Assembly (NCBI GenBank): GCA_036785325.1
Contig: JAXIVH010000007.1
Span: 11,964,518 to 12,028,517, forward strand
DNA: 64,000 bases
Origin: Urophycis tenuis
Lineage: Eukaryota > Chordata > Actinopteri > Gadiformes > Phycidae
Direction of reading: 5' to 3'
In this document: in pieces, positions 21,696 to 33,649 of the stretch
Position numbering within the stretch: the first letter of the stretch is position 1
Layout of the letters: every line of letters begins with the position of its first letter
Notes under the pieces: model-generated
The model's database searches: none
What the model was told of the DNA's origin: nothing
Seen by the model: the letters and a program-made list of their open reading frames with translations, nothing else
Translations under genes and position numbers: made by a program

Positions 21696-22155
21696 AAGGT
21701 ATTGATGGACAGTGACCAAGGCGGCAGGATCCCCTTTCTGTTGCGGCAGAAAGGATTCGTACAATCCAGCAAAAAAGTGGGAAAAAGCTACAAAATATAT
21801 CGAGTAAACAATATAAATATGTAGCAAAGTATGTTGCTAGAATTTGGCTCAGAGGGAGAAGCGGCAACAGACAGTACTAGCGTCCTCTCCCGTCCCCAAC
21901 TGACTCCTTTCTGCTCCGCAGGACAGGGAAGTTTCCCCATTGAAATGCATAAGGGGAAACTTTGTAACGCGAAGATGGCAGTTGTTTACAAATGTCTCTC
22001 TTCCAGTGCCGTTGCTCCAATCATACGCGGTCACGCATTTTGCGACACTTGGAAGTTATTTTCAATCATCTTTATTTATCCAAACAGACATGGCCCTTAA
22101 GCAGTCCATACCAAATTCGATACAGGCAAGTTGCGTTGTTTATCTCTTGCTTCAT

Positions 22156-22855
22156 GGCATGATCTGTGATAGCTGACCGTGAAGAAGAAGAAGAAGAAGA
22201 ATTACTGATTTGATCCCGTGAGGGAAATTTGGTCTTCTGCATTTAACCCAATCGTGAATTAGTGGAACACTCAGAACACAGTGATGGTGAAGCACACAGT
22301 GAGGTGAAGCACACACTTAAACCCGATGCAGTGAGCTGCCTGCAACAGCGGCGGCGCTCGGGGAGCAGTGAGGGGTTAGGTGCCTTGCTCAAGGGCACTT
22401 CAGCCATGCGCACTGGTCGGGGTTCGAACCGGCCACCCTCCGGTTACAAATCCAAAGCCCTAACCAGTAGGCCGGCTGCCCCACAAGCAGCCCCACAAGC
22501 AGTGAGCGATGACATCTTGCTGTTAGTGCTGGTGTTGTTATGCTGTAGAAGAAAACAGTGTTGTAAAGCATTGTCCATTAGCAGGCCAAGATTACCTGTA
22601 AGAAAAAGTGCTTTAAAAACGTTAATTTGATACAAAACCACCAAACCCTTTCAGCGATTTTAGTATGTTTTTCATCGTGATTTCATGTGTTTTTTATGCC
22701 CCTTAGACCCCGGAAAATGGAGATACAGCTCTCCCCCTATACATTTACATAGGGCCCTGGTCTTGCTAAGACCAAATAGCTGCCCGAAAGGTGTTGCCAA
22801 TATGGCCGCGAGTGAAAGGACTTACCTAGAAGGACTTTGTTCAGTAACTAACGCG
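22156..22855. repeat. Dispersed repeat R1, copy 2, filled by a SINE
   Basis: It matches copy 1 (2633-2960) on both sides of a 319-bp SINE. Beyond about 22855 the two copies diverge. Confidence 0.65.
22183..22501 (-). mobile_element. tRNA-derived SINE, copy 2, with TSD GTGA
   Basis: On the minus strand it has a tRNA-like head with B box GGTTCGAACCCC, the same body and tail as copy 1, and a (TTC)n end. GTGA stands on both sides (22179-22182 and 22502-22505). R1 copy 1 shows the empty site with a single GTGA, so the insertion is defined to the base. Confidence 0.82.
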
Positions 22856-23235
22856 CGTTGTACTTCGCTGGTGGTGTTCCAAGTTCCGTTTCTTCCTCAA
22901 CTCTTCGCTCTTGGGCAGGGTATGAAACGTTGATGTTTTATTGCCACAAATAACTCAGGCACAAACTTTATCTGCCATGTTAAAAACTTGCTGTTAGCTG
23001 CTACCTGCCGAGACCGGCTCTGCTATCTGCTGGCCGCAGAATCAATGCTGTCTTCCTGCGCAAGCCAAGGTGGGCGTGGTCTTGAATACTAATTTACGAA
23101 GCACGTAATTTCGTAAGGCTTTTCTGCCTGGCTCATTGATCCGTCTATTTTCTTTCATTGGCTAATGCATGCAATGGGGGTAGAAGAACATGTTCACGTG
23201 CAGGCATGCATATGCAACTCACAGTAACCTATTGG

Positions 23236-23672
23236 CAGTGTCGGGGAGTAACAGAATACATGTACCTGCATTACGTATTCAGAATAAAAATGATAAGGGG
23301 CAGTATTTCGTTAGTTACAATTTAAAAAGTTGGTATTTAGAATAGTTACAGTAAATTATTAACAGTTAACAGGTCAATTCGTCTGTTGGTCATATCTTTT
23401 GCATAAACATATCCTTATAGTCTTTGTTAGCCCACAGCAAATTATAATATAGTGCACTTTCAGGGAGACTTGGGCCTAACACCAGTTGGACCAGAAGCAC
23501 ACACCAGAATAGACCTGTTTAGTAAGCAGGATTTGATGCCGCATTACTACACTTATAAAATGCAATTCAAAGTAATTTAAGTATTCAGAATACAATACTC
23601 AGAGTAACGTAACGGAATATGTTACAAATTGCATTTTTGGGCATGTAGTCTGTATTCTGATACATTTTAACA
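23236..23672 (+). mobile_element. Non-autonomous repeat starting CAGTGTCGGGGAGTAAC
   Basis: The start CAGTGTCGGGGAGTAAC and the repeated GTATTCAGAATAC-like motifs inside match a common fish element of hAT style. It has no coding capacity. The right end is not sharp and lies against the tail of the L2 LINE. Confidence 0.45.
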
Positions 23673-24000
23673 GTAATAATAATAATAATAATAATAATAA
23701 ATGTTATTTAGAAGGCGCCTTTCTGGACACTCAAGGTCACCGTACACATGGTAGATAAAAGCATGTTAAGAAAACAACAATCAATAAAAACACAGAATAA
23801 GGAACATTACAACAAAAGGGCTGGGACAGGGAATTGCATTAAACAGAATAGGCAGTTTTAAACAGATGAGTTTTGAGTTGAGATTTGAAGTGGGGGAGTG
23901 AGTCAATGTTTCTGAGTAGGGGTGGTAGAGAGTTCCAGAGTCGGGGGGCAGAGCGGCTGAATGCTCTGCTTCCCATGGTGGTGAGGCGGGCGGAGGGGAT

Positions 24001-24187
24001 TGTTATGTATTCACCTTAGTTTTCGGTTAATAACGAGGAGACAGTCGGGAGTGAGGTTGCTATTTGTTTACTGAAGACTGAACAGACAAAATACAGGAAA
24101 TCAGCCCGAGAGCATTATGGGGGGGGGGGTTACAGTAGCCTCATAGGATCAACATACTAACAGGAGACCCTGGCTCAATACCTAACA
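24001..24187 (-). repeat. 3' LTR of gypsy element (187 bp)
   Basis: On the minus strand it starts TGTTAGGTATTGAGCC, directly after a purine tract ATGGGGGGAGGAAA, and ends CATAACA. It matches the 5' LTR except for a 38-bp segment missing from the latter. GGGAT at 23996-24000 is the target duplication. Confidence 0.82.
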
Positions 24188-24518
24188 TTTCCTCCCCCCA
24201 TATTCTGTAAGACTAACCCCAGAGTTCTATTAAGATAACAGCCTGTATGTATAACATAATAATACAACAACATATTCAACAAAAAGGATATGGCCTTTCT
24301 TCAGCAGGGAATCAGCTACAAGTCCAGACGGTCAGGAGGCCGCTGCTCGCGCCTGGGGTACCGGTGAGGATGGTGATCCACCGGAGACAGCGGTGGCGCT
24401 GGTTCCGCTGTCGATGAGGGCTGGGGAATCTGGTCTATAGCGTCGTCCTCCTAAAGTGTGGCCGGCAGGTTGTCGGAGGCAGCCAGGCCCTCCACAGTGT
24501 CAGCCTGGCCTGTGATGT

Positions 24519-26894
24519 CTAGTGCTGGAGAGCCCATCGGCTCAGGGCGGGGCCTTTGCTGGCCAACAGTTGGTCAGTATGACGACGCCACACTGCATCC
24601 TTGCTGGTGCGTACTTGGTATGAAAGCGGACCAGTGATGGCAACAATCTCTGCTGGCACCCACTTGTGACCGCCTAGGTAATTGCGAGCTAAGACAGGGT
24701 CTCCTAAGTGAAAAGACCGTGGCGTGGCTGACCTACGTCGACTCTGTTCTTGCTGACTGTTATGAACAATTTGGCTCCTCGACGGAGGACATATGCAGTC
24801 CAGTTGGGTGCGCAACGCTCTTTTCAGGAGGAGCCCAGCAGGCGACAACTTAGTGGTACTGTGTGGCGTGTTTCTGTACGTCAGCAGGAAACTGTGCAGT
24901 CGCTGATGAAGGGAGCCTTGGGCCACTGATGCCTTTAGACTGTGCTTCAAGGTTTGCACAAATCTCTCAGCTAGACCATTGGTGGACGGGTGGTAAGGTG
25001 CTGACTTAATGTGTTGAATTCCATTCGATTTGAGGAAAGCCTCCATCTCTTCAGCGACAAACTGGGGCCCGTTGTCACTCACCAGCTGTTCCGGTATTCC
25101 ATATCGGCTGAACATTTCCTCCAGTCGCTCAATGGTTTTACTGGCAGTTGTAGACCTCATGATGGCCACGTCCGGCCATTTGCTGTGCGCGTCCACCACC
25201 ACCAGTAACATTCTGTCCTCGAATGGTCCCGCAAGGTCCATATGTATGCGCTGCCACGGCTCAGCGGGCCATTCCCATGGGTGGACTGCAGCTGGTTGTG
25301 GTGCGTTTCGCACAGTCTGGCAGGTGGTGCAGTGGCCTGCATTTTCCTCAATATGTTTGTCTAACCCCGGCAACCAGAAGTAGCTACGGGCCAGCTCCTT
25401 CATGCGCACTATGCCACAGTGCCCGACGTGGAGCTGTTTCAGCATGGGGCTCCGCAGAGAAGGGGGTATGATTACCCTTCTGCCCCACAGCAGACACCCT
25501 GACTGTACAGAGAGTTCTGGTTGTCTGACCAAGTATGGTTTGGTGTCAGGTGAGTTAGAAATTCTTTTGCCTTTTATGATGGCATCCATTACAGTCGATA
25601 GCACCGGATCTTTCCGTGTGGCATGTCTCACTTGTTTTGCGGTGACAGGGCTGTCGCCCACTTGCTGGAAGTAGAAGATGTCATTTTGCCGGGTCATTGG
25701 GCTCACCACCGGGAGCGGTAGGCGGGAGAGGCCATCCGCGTTACCATGTAGTTCGGATCGGCGGTATTTGATTTCGTAGTTATGGCCTGACAGCAGCAGG
25801 GCCCACCTCTGCATTCTGCTTGCAGCCATCTGTGGAATGCCCGTGTGTGGTCCCAGTATGGAGGTTAGCGGTTTATGGTCGGTCAGCAGCGTGAATCTCC
25901 TTCCGAACAGATACTGATGGAATTTTCTAATTCCGAACACGATGCTCAGAGCCTCCCGCTCGATCTGTGCGTAGTTACATTCAGCGTTGTTGAGGGACTT
26001 CGAGGCAAAAGCTATGGGTCTGTCCGTGCCGTCCGGCATGATGTGTGAGACAACCGCGCCAACCCCATAGGGGGAAGCATCGCAGGCTAACTGAAGTGGT
26101 AGTGCCGGGTCGAAGTGGGTCAGCACCTCAGAATTCAGAAGGGCTTTCTTGGAGCTGGCAAAAGCCATTTGGCAAGTCTCGGACCACTCCCATTTCTTTC
26201 CTTGCCTCAGCAGTTCGTGGAGGGGTTTCAGTAAGGTGGAGAGATTGGGAATGAATCGGCCATAGTAGTTCAGGAGCCCCAAGTATGAGCATAACTGGTT
26301 GATGTTTTGTGGTGCTGGGGCTTCCAAGATGGCCTTGGTCTTGGAGGGGGCCTTGTGTAGACCCTTGCCATCAATCACATGGCCCAGGTATTCGATGGAG
26401 GACTGGAAAAACTCACATTTTTCCTTGCGAGCTTTCAGTCCGTATTCCCTCAGCCTTTGTAGAGTCATGTCCAGGTTGTGGAGGTGGTCGGCGTTGTTCC
26501 TCCCCATTATGAGGATATTGTCCAAGTAGCACTGTACCCCCTGTAGCCCCGCCAGAATCTGATCCATGGCTTTTTGGAAGAGTGCGGGGGCTGACGTGAT
26601 TCCAAAAGCCAAACGGCAATACCGAAAAAGGCCCTTATGCGTGCTGACTGTCAGTAGCTCTTTGGACTCGGGGTCCACTGGCATCTGCAGGTAGGCCTGG
26701 TTCAGGACGATTTTGCTGAATTGTTGTCCGTTTGCTAGATTCGCGAACAGGTCTTCGATGAGGGGCAGCGGGTAGCAAGGCTGGATTAACAGTCCCTTTG
26801 AAATCGCCACAAATTCGTAGGCTTCCATTTTTCTTAAGGACGGGCACGATTGGGGTAGCCCAGTCACTGACAGGCACTGGTTCGAGCACCCCAC
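24519..26894 (-). pseudogene. Gypsy pol: reverse transcriptase, RNase H, integrase (791 codons open)
   Basis: A long minus-strand frame starts inside the reverse transcriptase. The active-site box reads CYLDNILI, so the second catalytic Asp of YxDD is Asn and polymerase activity should be lost. RNase H is marked by ACDASPYGVGAV and TDHKPL. The integrase has an HHCC finger (LHVGHCGIVRMKEL to CTTC) and then MDLAGPF, SDNGPQF and NGLAER as the D, D, E sites. The frame upstream of about 26800 is in another phase. The protein ends at the TGA near 24519. It is a decayed copy. Confidence 0.85.
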
Positions 26895-27318
26895 TCTTCA
26901 CCAGATTGTCCAGCTCTGTTTCAACTTTTGGTCGCAGTGCGTATGGGACCGGCCTCGCTTTAATGAATCGGGAGTTGCTCCCTGGTTTCAGGGTCAGCTT
27001 TGCAGTGATACCCTTCATGTGCCCTAGTCCTTCTGTGAAGAGTTCGCCATGTTTCTTTAATACCGCTTCTAAAGCTGTCTCTCCTTGACTCAACATGCGG
27101 ACGGTAGGCCAGTCAATCTGCACTTTATCCATCCATGAGCGGCCTAGCAGAGACGGGTAATTGCCTCGAACAACGTATAAAGGCAGCTTTCCACATTGTC
27201 CATTTAGCTTCACCTTGACCTCGACCAAGCCCTTGACAGCCACTGTCTCCCCTGTATAGGTCTTCAGCACCACCCATGCTGGTTGGATTGGTAAGTGGTG
27301 TAGGTGTCCCAGTGTCAA
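26635..27318 (-). pseudogene. Gypsy pol: end of protease and start of reverse transcriptase
   Basis: The minus-strand frame carries LLGRSWMDK after the protease and then SGVLEPVPVSDWATPIVPV and GSLRICGDFKGTVN, the first reverse transcriptase motifs. It then runs out of frame, and the polymerase continues at 26894 in a different phase. One frameshift near 26800 explains this. Confidence 0.8.
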
Positions 27319-28333
27319 TTTTCATCCGCACTGGTTTACCCTCCAGCAAGGGTGTTGTCCAGTAGCTGTCAGACCCACCAGCTAGCGAAAGAATGTGAAG
27401 GGGCCACTCGTCATCTGTGGATTCACTGGCGCTATTTTCTTTTTCCATCACATGCACCGATTTCTTAAATGCAGCAGCTCTCTTGTTTTTGTTAATGTTT
27501 TTCTGCATTGACTGAGTTCCCTTTTTCTTACCACGACAGGCTTTTTCAATGTGACCTTTTTTTCCACAGGCATGGCACTCCAATTCTTTACACCAGCACT
27601 CAGCTGCCGAATGGCCTGGTTGGCCACAGCAATAACATGGTCTGGTACTGGCTATCTTCAGTACTGGCTATCTTCAGTACGTTAGCTGTAGATGCACTCA
27701 GCTGCTGTGCCTCTTTGGCAGCCATTTCCATCGACACACTGAGTTCAATTGCTCTGGTCAGAGTTAGTTTGTCCTCAGTTAGTAGTTTTCTCTGAGCGGC
27801 CTCGCTGCGCAGTCCACAGACCAGCCGGTCACGAATTGCATCATTAAGCGAGTTATCTGTAAATTCACAGTGCTCCGCTAACTTCCTGAGCGCAGCTACA
27901 AACATAGTCACTGTCTCCCCCTCCTCATGATTGCGTTTATAAAATCTGAACCGTTCAGCAATCATTAAGGGCTTAGGCGAGAAATGTTCACTAAGAGTTT
28001 TAACAATATTGTCAAATCTGAACGCTTCTTGGGCTGTGCCAGTGTTCGGAACAGATTAAAAGTCTTTGCGCCCATTACTGTTTGGAAAGTAGCTACCTTT
28101 TTCTCCGCGGTAATTCCGTTGGCCAAGACGAAGAATTCAAAACGCTCTGTATACGCGCTCCATTGCTCCACAGTGTCATCAAACGGGCCAATGTTCCCCA
28201 CTACACCAGCCATTGTAGAAGGATTTGCCCCTTGCTGTCCTTCGTTCGTGTGTCTGTTGACGGTCGCTTCGGATGAACTCAGTAATCCGCGAGTAACTTG
28301 GGAAACAAAACGTCTATTTACAAGAACAAACAC
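27125..28333 (-). pseudogene. Gypsy gag and protease start, frameshifted
   Basis: The first frame (28333-27965) holds the gag N-terminal domain, with FDDTVEQWSAYTERFEFF. The second (27965-27600) continues with FYKRNHEEGETVTMFVAALR; a one-base shift near 28030 separates them. The third (27583-27125) has the zinc knuckle CHACGKKGHIEKAC and the protease start KIDTG. After DTG the frame departs from a normal protease, so part of the active-site region is deleted or shifted. Confidence 0.8.
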
Positions 28334-28361
28334 TCTGAACTTCTACATGTGAGATCAGACG

Positions 28362-28375
28362 CATCCTCGTCGCCA
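28362..28375 (-). promoter_or_regulatory. Primer-binding site for tRNA-Ser(GCT)
   Basis: On the minus strand, two bases after the 5' LTR, stands TGGCGACGAGGATG. It is complementary to the 3' end of tRNA-Ser(GCT), which ends CATCCTCGTCGCCA. Confidence 0.75.
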
Positions 28376-28377
28376 GT

Positions 28378-28526
28378 TGTTACGTATTCACCTTAGTTTT
28401 GGGTTAATAACGAGGAGACAGTCGGGAGTGAGGTTGCTATTTGTTTACTGAAGACTGAACAGACAGAATACAAGAAATCAGCCCGAGAGCATTATGGGGG
28501 GGGGGGGGTTACGGTAGCCTCTAACA
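28378..28526 (-). repeat. 5' LTR of gypsy element (149 bp, shortened)
   Basis: On the minus strand it starts TGTTAGAGGCTACC and ends ACGTAACA. Relative to the 3' LTR a 38-bp block after TGTTAG is missing. GGGAT at 28527-28531 completes the target duplication. Confidence 0.82.
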
Positions 28527-28531
28527 GGGAT

Positions 28532-30672
28532 AGATAGGTGTAAGGCAGAAGAGGATCTGAGAGAGCGGGAGGGGGTGGGAACATGGAGGAGGTTTGACAA
28601 ATATGGGGGGGCGAGATTGTGAAGGGCCTTGATGTAACCAGGAGAACCTTATATTGAATGCGGAACTGAACAGGGAGCCAGTGGAGCTGTTGGAGGATAG
28701 GGGTGATGTGGTGGATGGAGGGGGTTCTTGTTATGATGCGGGCAGCTGAGTTCTGGACCAGTTGAAGTTTATGGAGTGATTTTTGAGGGAGGCCAAAGAG
28801 GAGAGAGTTACAGTAGTCCAGGTGGGAGGTGACGAGGCTGTGGACAAGGATGGCGGCAGTGTGGGGGGTGAGGGAGGGGCGGAGGCGGTTGATGCTGCGT
28901 AAGTGGAAGTAGGCAGACCGGGTAATGTTATTGATATGGGACTGAAAGGATAGTGTGCTGTCGAGGATGACACCCAGACTCTTAACCTGGGGGGAGGGCG
29001 AGACGGAGGAGCTGTCAATGATGAGTGGGAAGCTGTTGGTTTTGGATAGGGTGGATTTTGTGCCAATGAGGAGAACTTCTGTTTTACTGCTGTTTAATTT
29101 AAGGAAGTTTTGGGTGAACCAGGCTTTTATTTCAGAGATGCAATCGGTGAGTGAGGTGGGCTGAAGGGAGGACGAAGGTTTAGTGGTGAGGTAGAGCTGG
29201 GTGTCATCGGCATAGCAGTGGAAGTGGATGTTGAATTTGCGGAAGATATTGCCAAGAGGAAGGAGGTAGATGATGAAGAGGAGGGGCCCCAGGACAGAGC
29301 CCTGGGGCACACCTGAGGTGACGGGGGAGGGGGTGGATTTGAGAGACTTCAATTGAATGAACTGAGTGCGGCCAGAGAAGTAAGATGTAAACCAGTCCAG
29401 GGGAGTGTGGGTGATGCCAATGGATGACAGCCTGCTGAGGAGGGTGGCATGGGAGATGGTGTCAAAAGCTGCGCTTAGGTCGAGGAGGATGAGGATGGTG
29501 AGTAGTCCAGAGTCAGAAGCAATGAGGAGGTCATTGGTGATTTTGATGAGTGCTGTTTCAGTGCTATGGAGGGGGCGGAAACCAGACTGGAACTGTTCAT
29601 ACAGATTGTTGTGGGATAGGTGAGAATGGAGCTGGGAGACAACTGTTTTTTCGAGGATTTTGGACATGAAGGGTAGGTTGGAGATAGGACGAAGGTTGTT
29701 GAAGTTGGAGGGGTCAGCACCAGGTTTTTTTTCACAATAGGGGTAATGGCAGTAGTTTTGAAAGGTGTAGGGACAGTTCCAGTGGTGAGGGAGGGGTGGA
29801 TGATTGTGGAGATGAGGGGGACCAGAGAAGGGAGGCAGGTTTTGACAAGTGGGGTTGGAAAGGGGTCCAATTGACAGGTGGATGGTTTGGATTTCTGAGA
29901 GAGTTGGGAGATGGAAGGAGGAAAATGAGTGAGTAGGTGGGGGAAGGTCGGCTGAGGTGCTGAGGTGAGGCATTGATCCCAGGTTCTGGTGGATGTTCAT
30001 GATTTTTTCTGTGAAAAATGACATGATGGCATTGCAGAAGGAGATCGTGTAGAGGTGAGGGGGGAGAGAGTCCTGGGGTTTGGTGGTATTGTTGAGTAGG
30101 GAGAAAAGTGACTTAGAGTTGCCTTGATTGGCAGTGATTAAGCTGGAGTAGTAGTGTGTTTTGGTGCTGGCAATGGAGTCCTTATAGTGTAGAATGTGGT
30201 TATTGTACATGTCTTTGTGGATAGTGAGACCAGTTTTTCTATACATTCGTTCCAGTTGTCGTCCTTTTGTTTTCATGAGTCGGAGATCGGGGGTGAACCA
30301 GGGGGCGGAGATGGTGAAAGAGACAGATCTGTTTTTTAGTGGAGCCAGAGAATCAAGAATAGTATGGAGACCAGTGTTGTAGTGGGAGACCAGGTCATCG
30401 GGGGTGGACAGATTGTTGAAGTCCAGAAGGTGGGAAGAGTGGATACTTGAAGTGAGAGTGGAAGGGTTAATGTTCTTTATGTTCCGGAAAGAGATGAGGC
30501 GTGGTGTTTTAGAGATTGAGAGAGTGAGTTTTACTGTAAATGAGAGGAGAAAGTGGTCAGTTATGGGGAGTTCATCAGCTGTTATGTCGAGAGGGGGGAG
30601 ACACCAGAGCAGCAGATTAAGTCCAGAATATGTCCTTTGGAGTGTGTGGGAGTAGTGGTAAGTTGCTGACAT
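28532..30672 (-). pseudogene. L2-type LINE reverse transcriptase
   Basis: The minus-strand frame contains the polymerase motifs LRPISNLPFMSKILEK, LDLSAAFDTI, SGVPQGSVLGPLLF and the active site CYADDTQLY. The thumb region with HLDYCNSLLFGLP and a C-terminal stretch follow, and the gypsy insertion cuts in at LPYTYLS. A stretch at about 29735-29865 is read in the wrong phase because of two compensating frameshifts, one at a T8 run near 29725. The catalytic motifs are intact but the ORF as a whole is not. Confidence 0.87.
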
Positions 30673-31529
30673 CCAAAACTATCTAAGCAGGAGGAGAAGT
30701 CTTTAGTGAGAGGCAGATTGGTATTGTCCATGTGGATATTGAAATCACCCAGCAGTGTCAAGTTTGGTGAGAGAGAGGATAGATGGGTGAGAAAAGCAGC
30801 AAAGTCAATCAAGAAGTCACTATTCGGTTTTGGGGGGCGGTAAACAGTTGCAATAATGGTTGGAGTGGGACCGGACAACTCACAGACAGTGGACTCGAAT
30901 GAGCTGGAGACTGGTGCGGACACCGGCAAGACTTTCCAGTTCTCGCAATAGATTATCGCGAGACCTCCTCCCCGGCCGGAGCCACGGGGTTGACAGATGT
31001 AAACAAACCCACTTGGAGTGGATTCGTTCAGCAGAGAGTAATCTTGGGGCTGTTGCCATGTCTCGGTTAAACAAAGAAAGTCCAGCTTACGGTCGGTGAT
31101 GAGGTCCTGGATGAGATGTCCCTTATGTGTCAGTGAGCGGATGTTGAGAAGCGCAAAGTTGAGTGAGGTGTTGTCGCAGCTGATGGTGGTGCTAGCCGAC
31201 CGACCCAGGCAGGCTAACACGCTGTGGTCGACAGCCCGGCTGGTGGAGCGTGGAGGACGACGTCGAGAGCTGGACCAGATGGATTTTACAGCTGTTGAGT
31301 TGTTATGGTGGAAATTCCGGCGGGACCCACGGTGGATGTATCTCCGGCGAGGCTGGAAGATGATGTCCGGGTGAAGGTGGAGTGCCTTTGGCGCAGGTCC
31401 AGGCAGGTGACAGCGCAGCTGGGGCAGGTCAGTGGCCGAGTACTGAAGCAGACCCGCCACTTGCAGGTGAACGGGCAGCAGACGGAGCCAGATGCAGATA
31501 AGCAGGATGTATGTCCTACCGGTCCACAT
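30582..31529 (-). pseudogene. L2-type LINE apurinic endonuclease domain
   Basis: The minus-strand frame includes LLNIRSLTHKGHLI, FLCLTETW, GGGLAIIY, ATVYRPPK and LLGDFNIH, the AP-endonuclease motifs of L2/CR1 LINEs. It stops at SPLST, where the C-run at about 30592-30597 has lost or gained a base; the polymerase continues in the next frame. GC-rich DNA beyond 31529 to about 31640 is probably the LINE 5' UTR. Confidence 0.87.
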
Positions 31530-31640
31530 TGCTGATGAGGGCCCGGGTAGCGTAGACGGCCAGAAACGCCAGGGGAAGCGCCAGGTGAGGGCCCAGGGCA
31601 GGGCAGGTGAGCTACCGGTAGCCTAGCGAAGACTCACAGA

Positions 31641-32560
31641 CGATAGTGCGAATCGTGGAAGTGTTGCAGAGAGGGCAAGTGCACTATACGATTAGGTCAT
31701 ATGTGGACCATTAAATAAGTCTGTGACGTTTAAAACTTAAAAGGTTAAAAGCTATCGGCTATCGGCGAGCAGCGGCAGCAAGTCGTGCCAGTGTTCACTC
31801 AACTCGACTTGTGGTTATCATCCGTTCACCCACTCTCATGGATATGACACCTCCTCCACTCCTAGCATGTAGCACCCACTTTGGTGATGCACACGCACAC
31901 ACACGTATCCTTCCCAACACTGCCTATCATATGTCAAAAGTACTAAATGGGTTTTCGCAGAAGCAGACCTTTAAGACTTAAAACCTGTATATTAGTGATG
32001 GCGCTTCACAAATTGAAAGTCCCAAAAAAGTGACAAGAGTGGGTGTGGTTTGTCTATAGGTTGAAGGTTGTTGTCTGCTGACGTATCCAAATAGCGACAT
32101 CCGATTCTGTGACGATGCAAAGCAGAGATTTCTGTTTTTGCATCTGGTCACCTTGTGTGAAAACAGGTCTAGGATGTATCTGAGCAGATGATCATTGTCA
32201 AGGTCAAACAGCGTAGAAGATCAAAGTTTTAATGATCACCATTGCAAAGAATAGTTTGATAGATATGTATTTTCCCAACAAACAGTAACTGCTCCTCTTT
32301 CTTCACACTTTATCACCAGGCAGGGATGGTCAGATTTGAAAGCTGTTAAAGGGGAAATATTTGATGTTAGATTCTATCCTAAAACTCAATTCTAACCTGG
32401 AAACGGCTATTAGCATAATGCTACTAGTTAAGACCATTAGGAAGAAGATCTGGATATGCACTTATGAAATCTAGAAAAATGCCATTGAGAGAAAAAATCA
32501 TCTTGAGTCTATTTGAGACATGCAGTGTCCAGTTGAAAATTATTTATTAGCTGCACTGAT
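31641..32560. other. Stretch without recognisable gene
   Basis: No domain, RNA gene or terminal repeat was recognised. It separates the L2 LINE from the second lectin locus. Confidence 0.4.
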
Positions 32561-32579
32561 TGAAGGTAAAATTAGCAAA

Positions 32580-33260
32580 ATTTACAGGCACCAGCCACAG
32601 GCACCAGCCACTTTCTCACATTTTTTCCTTGCCCAAAATTGAATGTCCATTGGAAATCAAAATTCAAGTCCAGTCTAGCTTGTCCAAGGACCCATTGAAG
32701 AGTCTGATGTCAGTAGGGAGGAAGGACCTCCAGATTTGCTCTGTGGGGCACCAAGGCAGAATGAGTCTCCTGTTGAGCATACTCCTCTGCCTGACCAGTG
32801 TCATGGAGCAATCAGAGGCCTTGTCCATGATGGTCACTTTGGTCACCGTGGCCTCAGTGATCCCAGACCATCCAGCTTGCAGTCCAGATGCCCCCCCAGG
32901 ACCTTATGGGATTGCACCAGCTCTACCCCTGCCCAGATGTGTAAAGGGTGACCAGGAAGCAGGCACAGGCCCCATGAGGGCCCCTGTGTTACTGACCACC
33001 CAATGTGACACACAGTCCTGCTGCAGCCTCATGCTGGCGTCTGCTGGTAAGGTCCAGGTGACCACGAGAGAGTCTCAGCAGAGTTTAGAGATCATAGCGT
33101 TAGTAGGGGGAGTCGAACGGCAGATGAAGTATGAGACACAGCGAGAGGGAGGAATGGTGTGAGTGTGGAAGAAAGAGCAAGAAGCCCTCCATCAAACCGG
33201 TTGAAAGACCGATGCAACTTGTTGGCCCTGGCTATGTCCCCAGCAGGCTTGTAGCCTGGG
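32580..33260. repeat. 5' flank of lectin locus, copy B
   Basis: It matches 400-1045 closely, base for base over long runs such as the segment with CCAGGACCTTATGGGATTG. A minus-strand frame (32846-32664) ends WRSFLPTDIRLFN, which faintly resembles LINE C-termini. Copy A has lost that part, so I do not call a gene. Confidence 0.7.
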
Positions 33261-33580
33261 ACTGTTCTAATGCCACACCTCTCATACTGTCTTGTTGGCC
33301 CTGGCTATGTTCCCAGCAGGCTTGTAGCCTGGGATGTTCTCATGCCACACCTCTCACACTGTCTTGTTGGCCCTGGCTATGTCCCCAGCAGGCTTGTAGC
33401 CTGGGATGTTCTCATGCCACACCTCTCACACTGTCTTGTTGGCCCTGGCTATGTCCCCAGCAGGCTTGTAGCCTGGGATAGTTCTCATGCCACACCTCTC
33501 ACACTGTCTTGTTGGCCCTGGCTATGTCCCCAGCAGGCTTGTAGCCTGGGTTGGTTCTCATGCCACACCTCTCATACTGT
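33218..33580 (+). repeat. 72-bp minisatellite, five units
   Basis: Units start CTTGTTGGCCCTGGCTATG at 33218, 33291, 33363, 33435 and 33508, a period of 72-73 bp. Each includes CCCCAGCAGGCTTGTAGCC and CATGCCACACCTCTCA. Copy A has a single unit near 988. Because 72 is a multiple of 3, open frames run through the array on the plus strand; these are not genes. Confidence 0.92.
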
Positions 33581-33649
33581 CTTAGTGGCGCTCAGCCTCC
33601 ATCTTCCTCCTTTAGGCATTGATGCTTGCTTGTTTTGAGCTGCACGTTC

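Larger units (their letters stand above)
23673..31640 (-). mobile_element. L2-type LINE, near full length, interrupted by a gypsy element
   Basis: The LINE reads on the minus strand from about 31640 to its (TTA)n tail at 23673-23701. The segment 24001-28526 plus a GGGAT duplication is a later insertion. Removing it makes the C-terminal LINE frame continue into RAFSRSAPRLWNSLP, the usual end of L2 polymerases. The endonuclease and reverse transcriptase parts are listed separately. About 3.4 kb belongs to the LINE itself. Confidence 0.85.

Noticed and set aside
22389..22644. Minus-strand ORFs over the SINE and R1
   Set aside because: They cross the SINE boundary, so they cannot be an ancestral gene.
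33218..33580. Possible CRISPR array from regular repeats
   Set aside because: Units are contiguous with no unique spacers, and the context is a vertebrate genome.
33131..33638. Repetitive protein with a 24-residue repeat
   Set aside because: It is simply translation of the 72-bp minisatellite; several frames are open because the period is a multiple of three.
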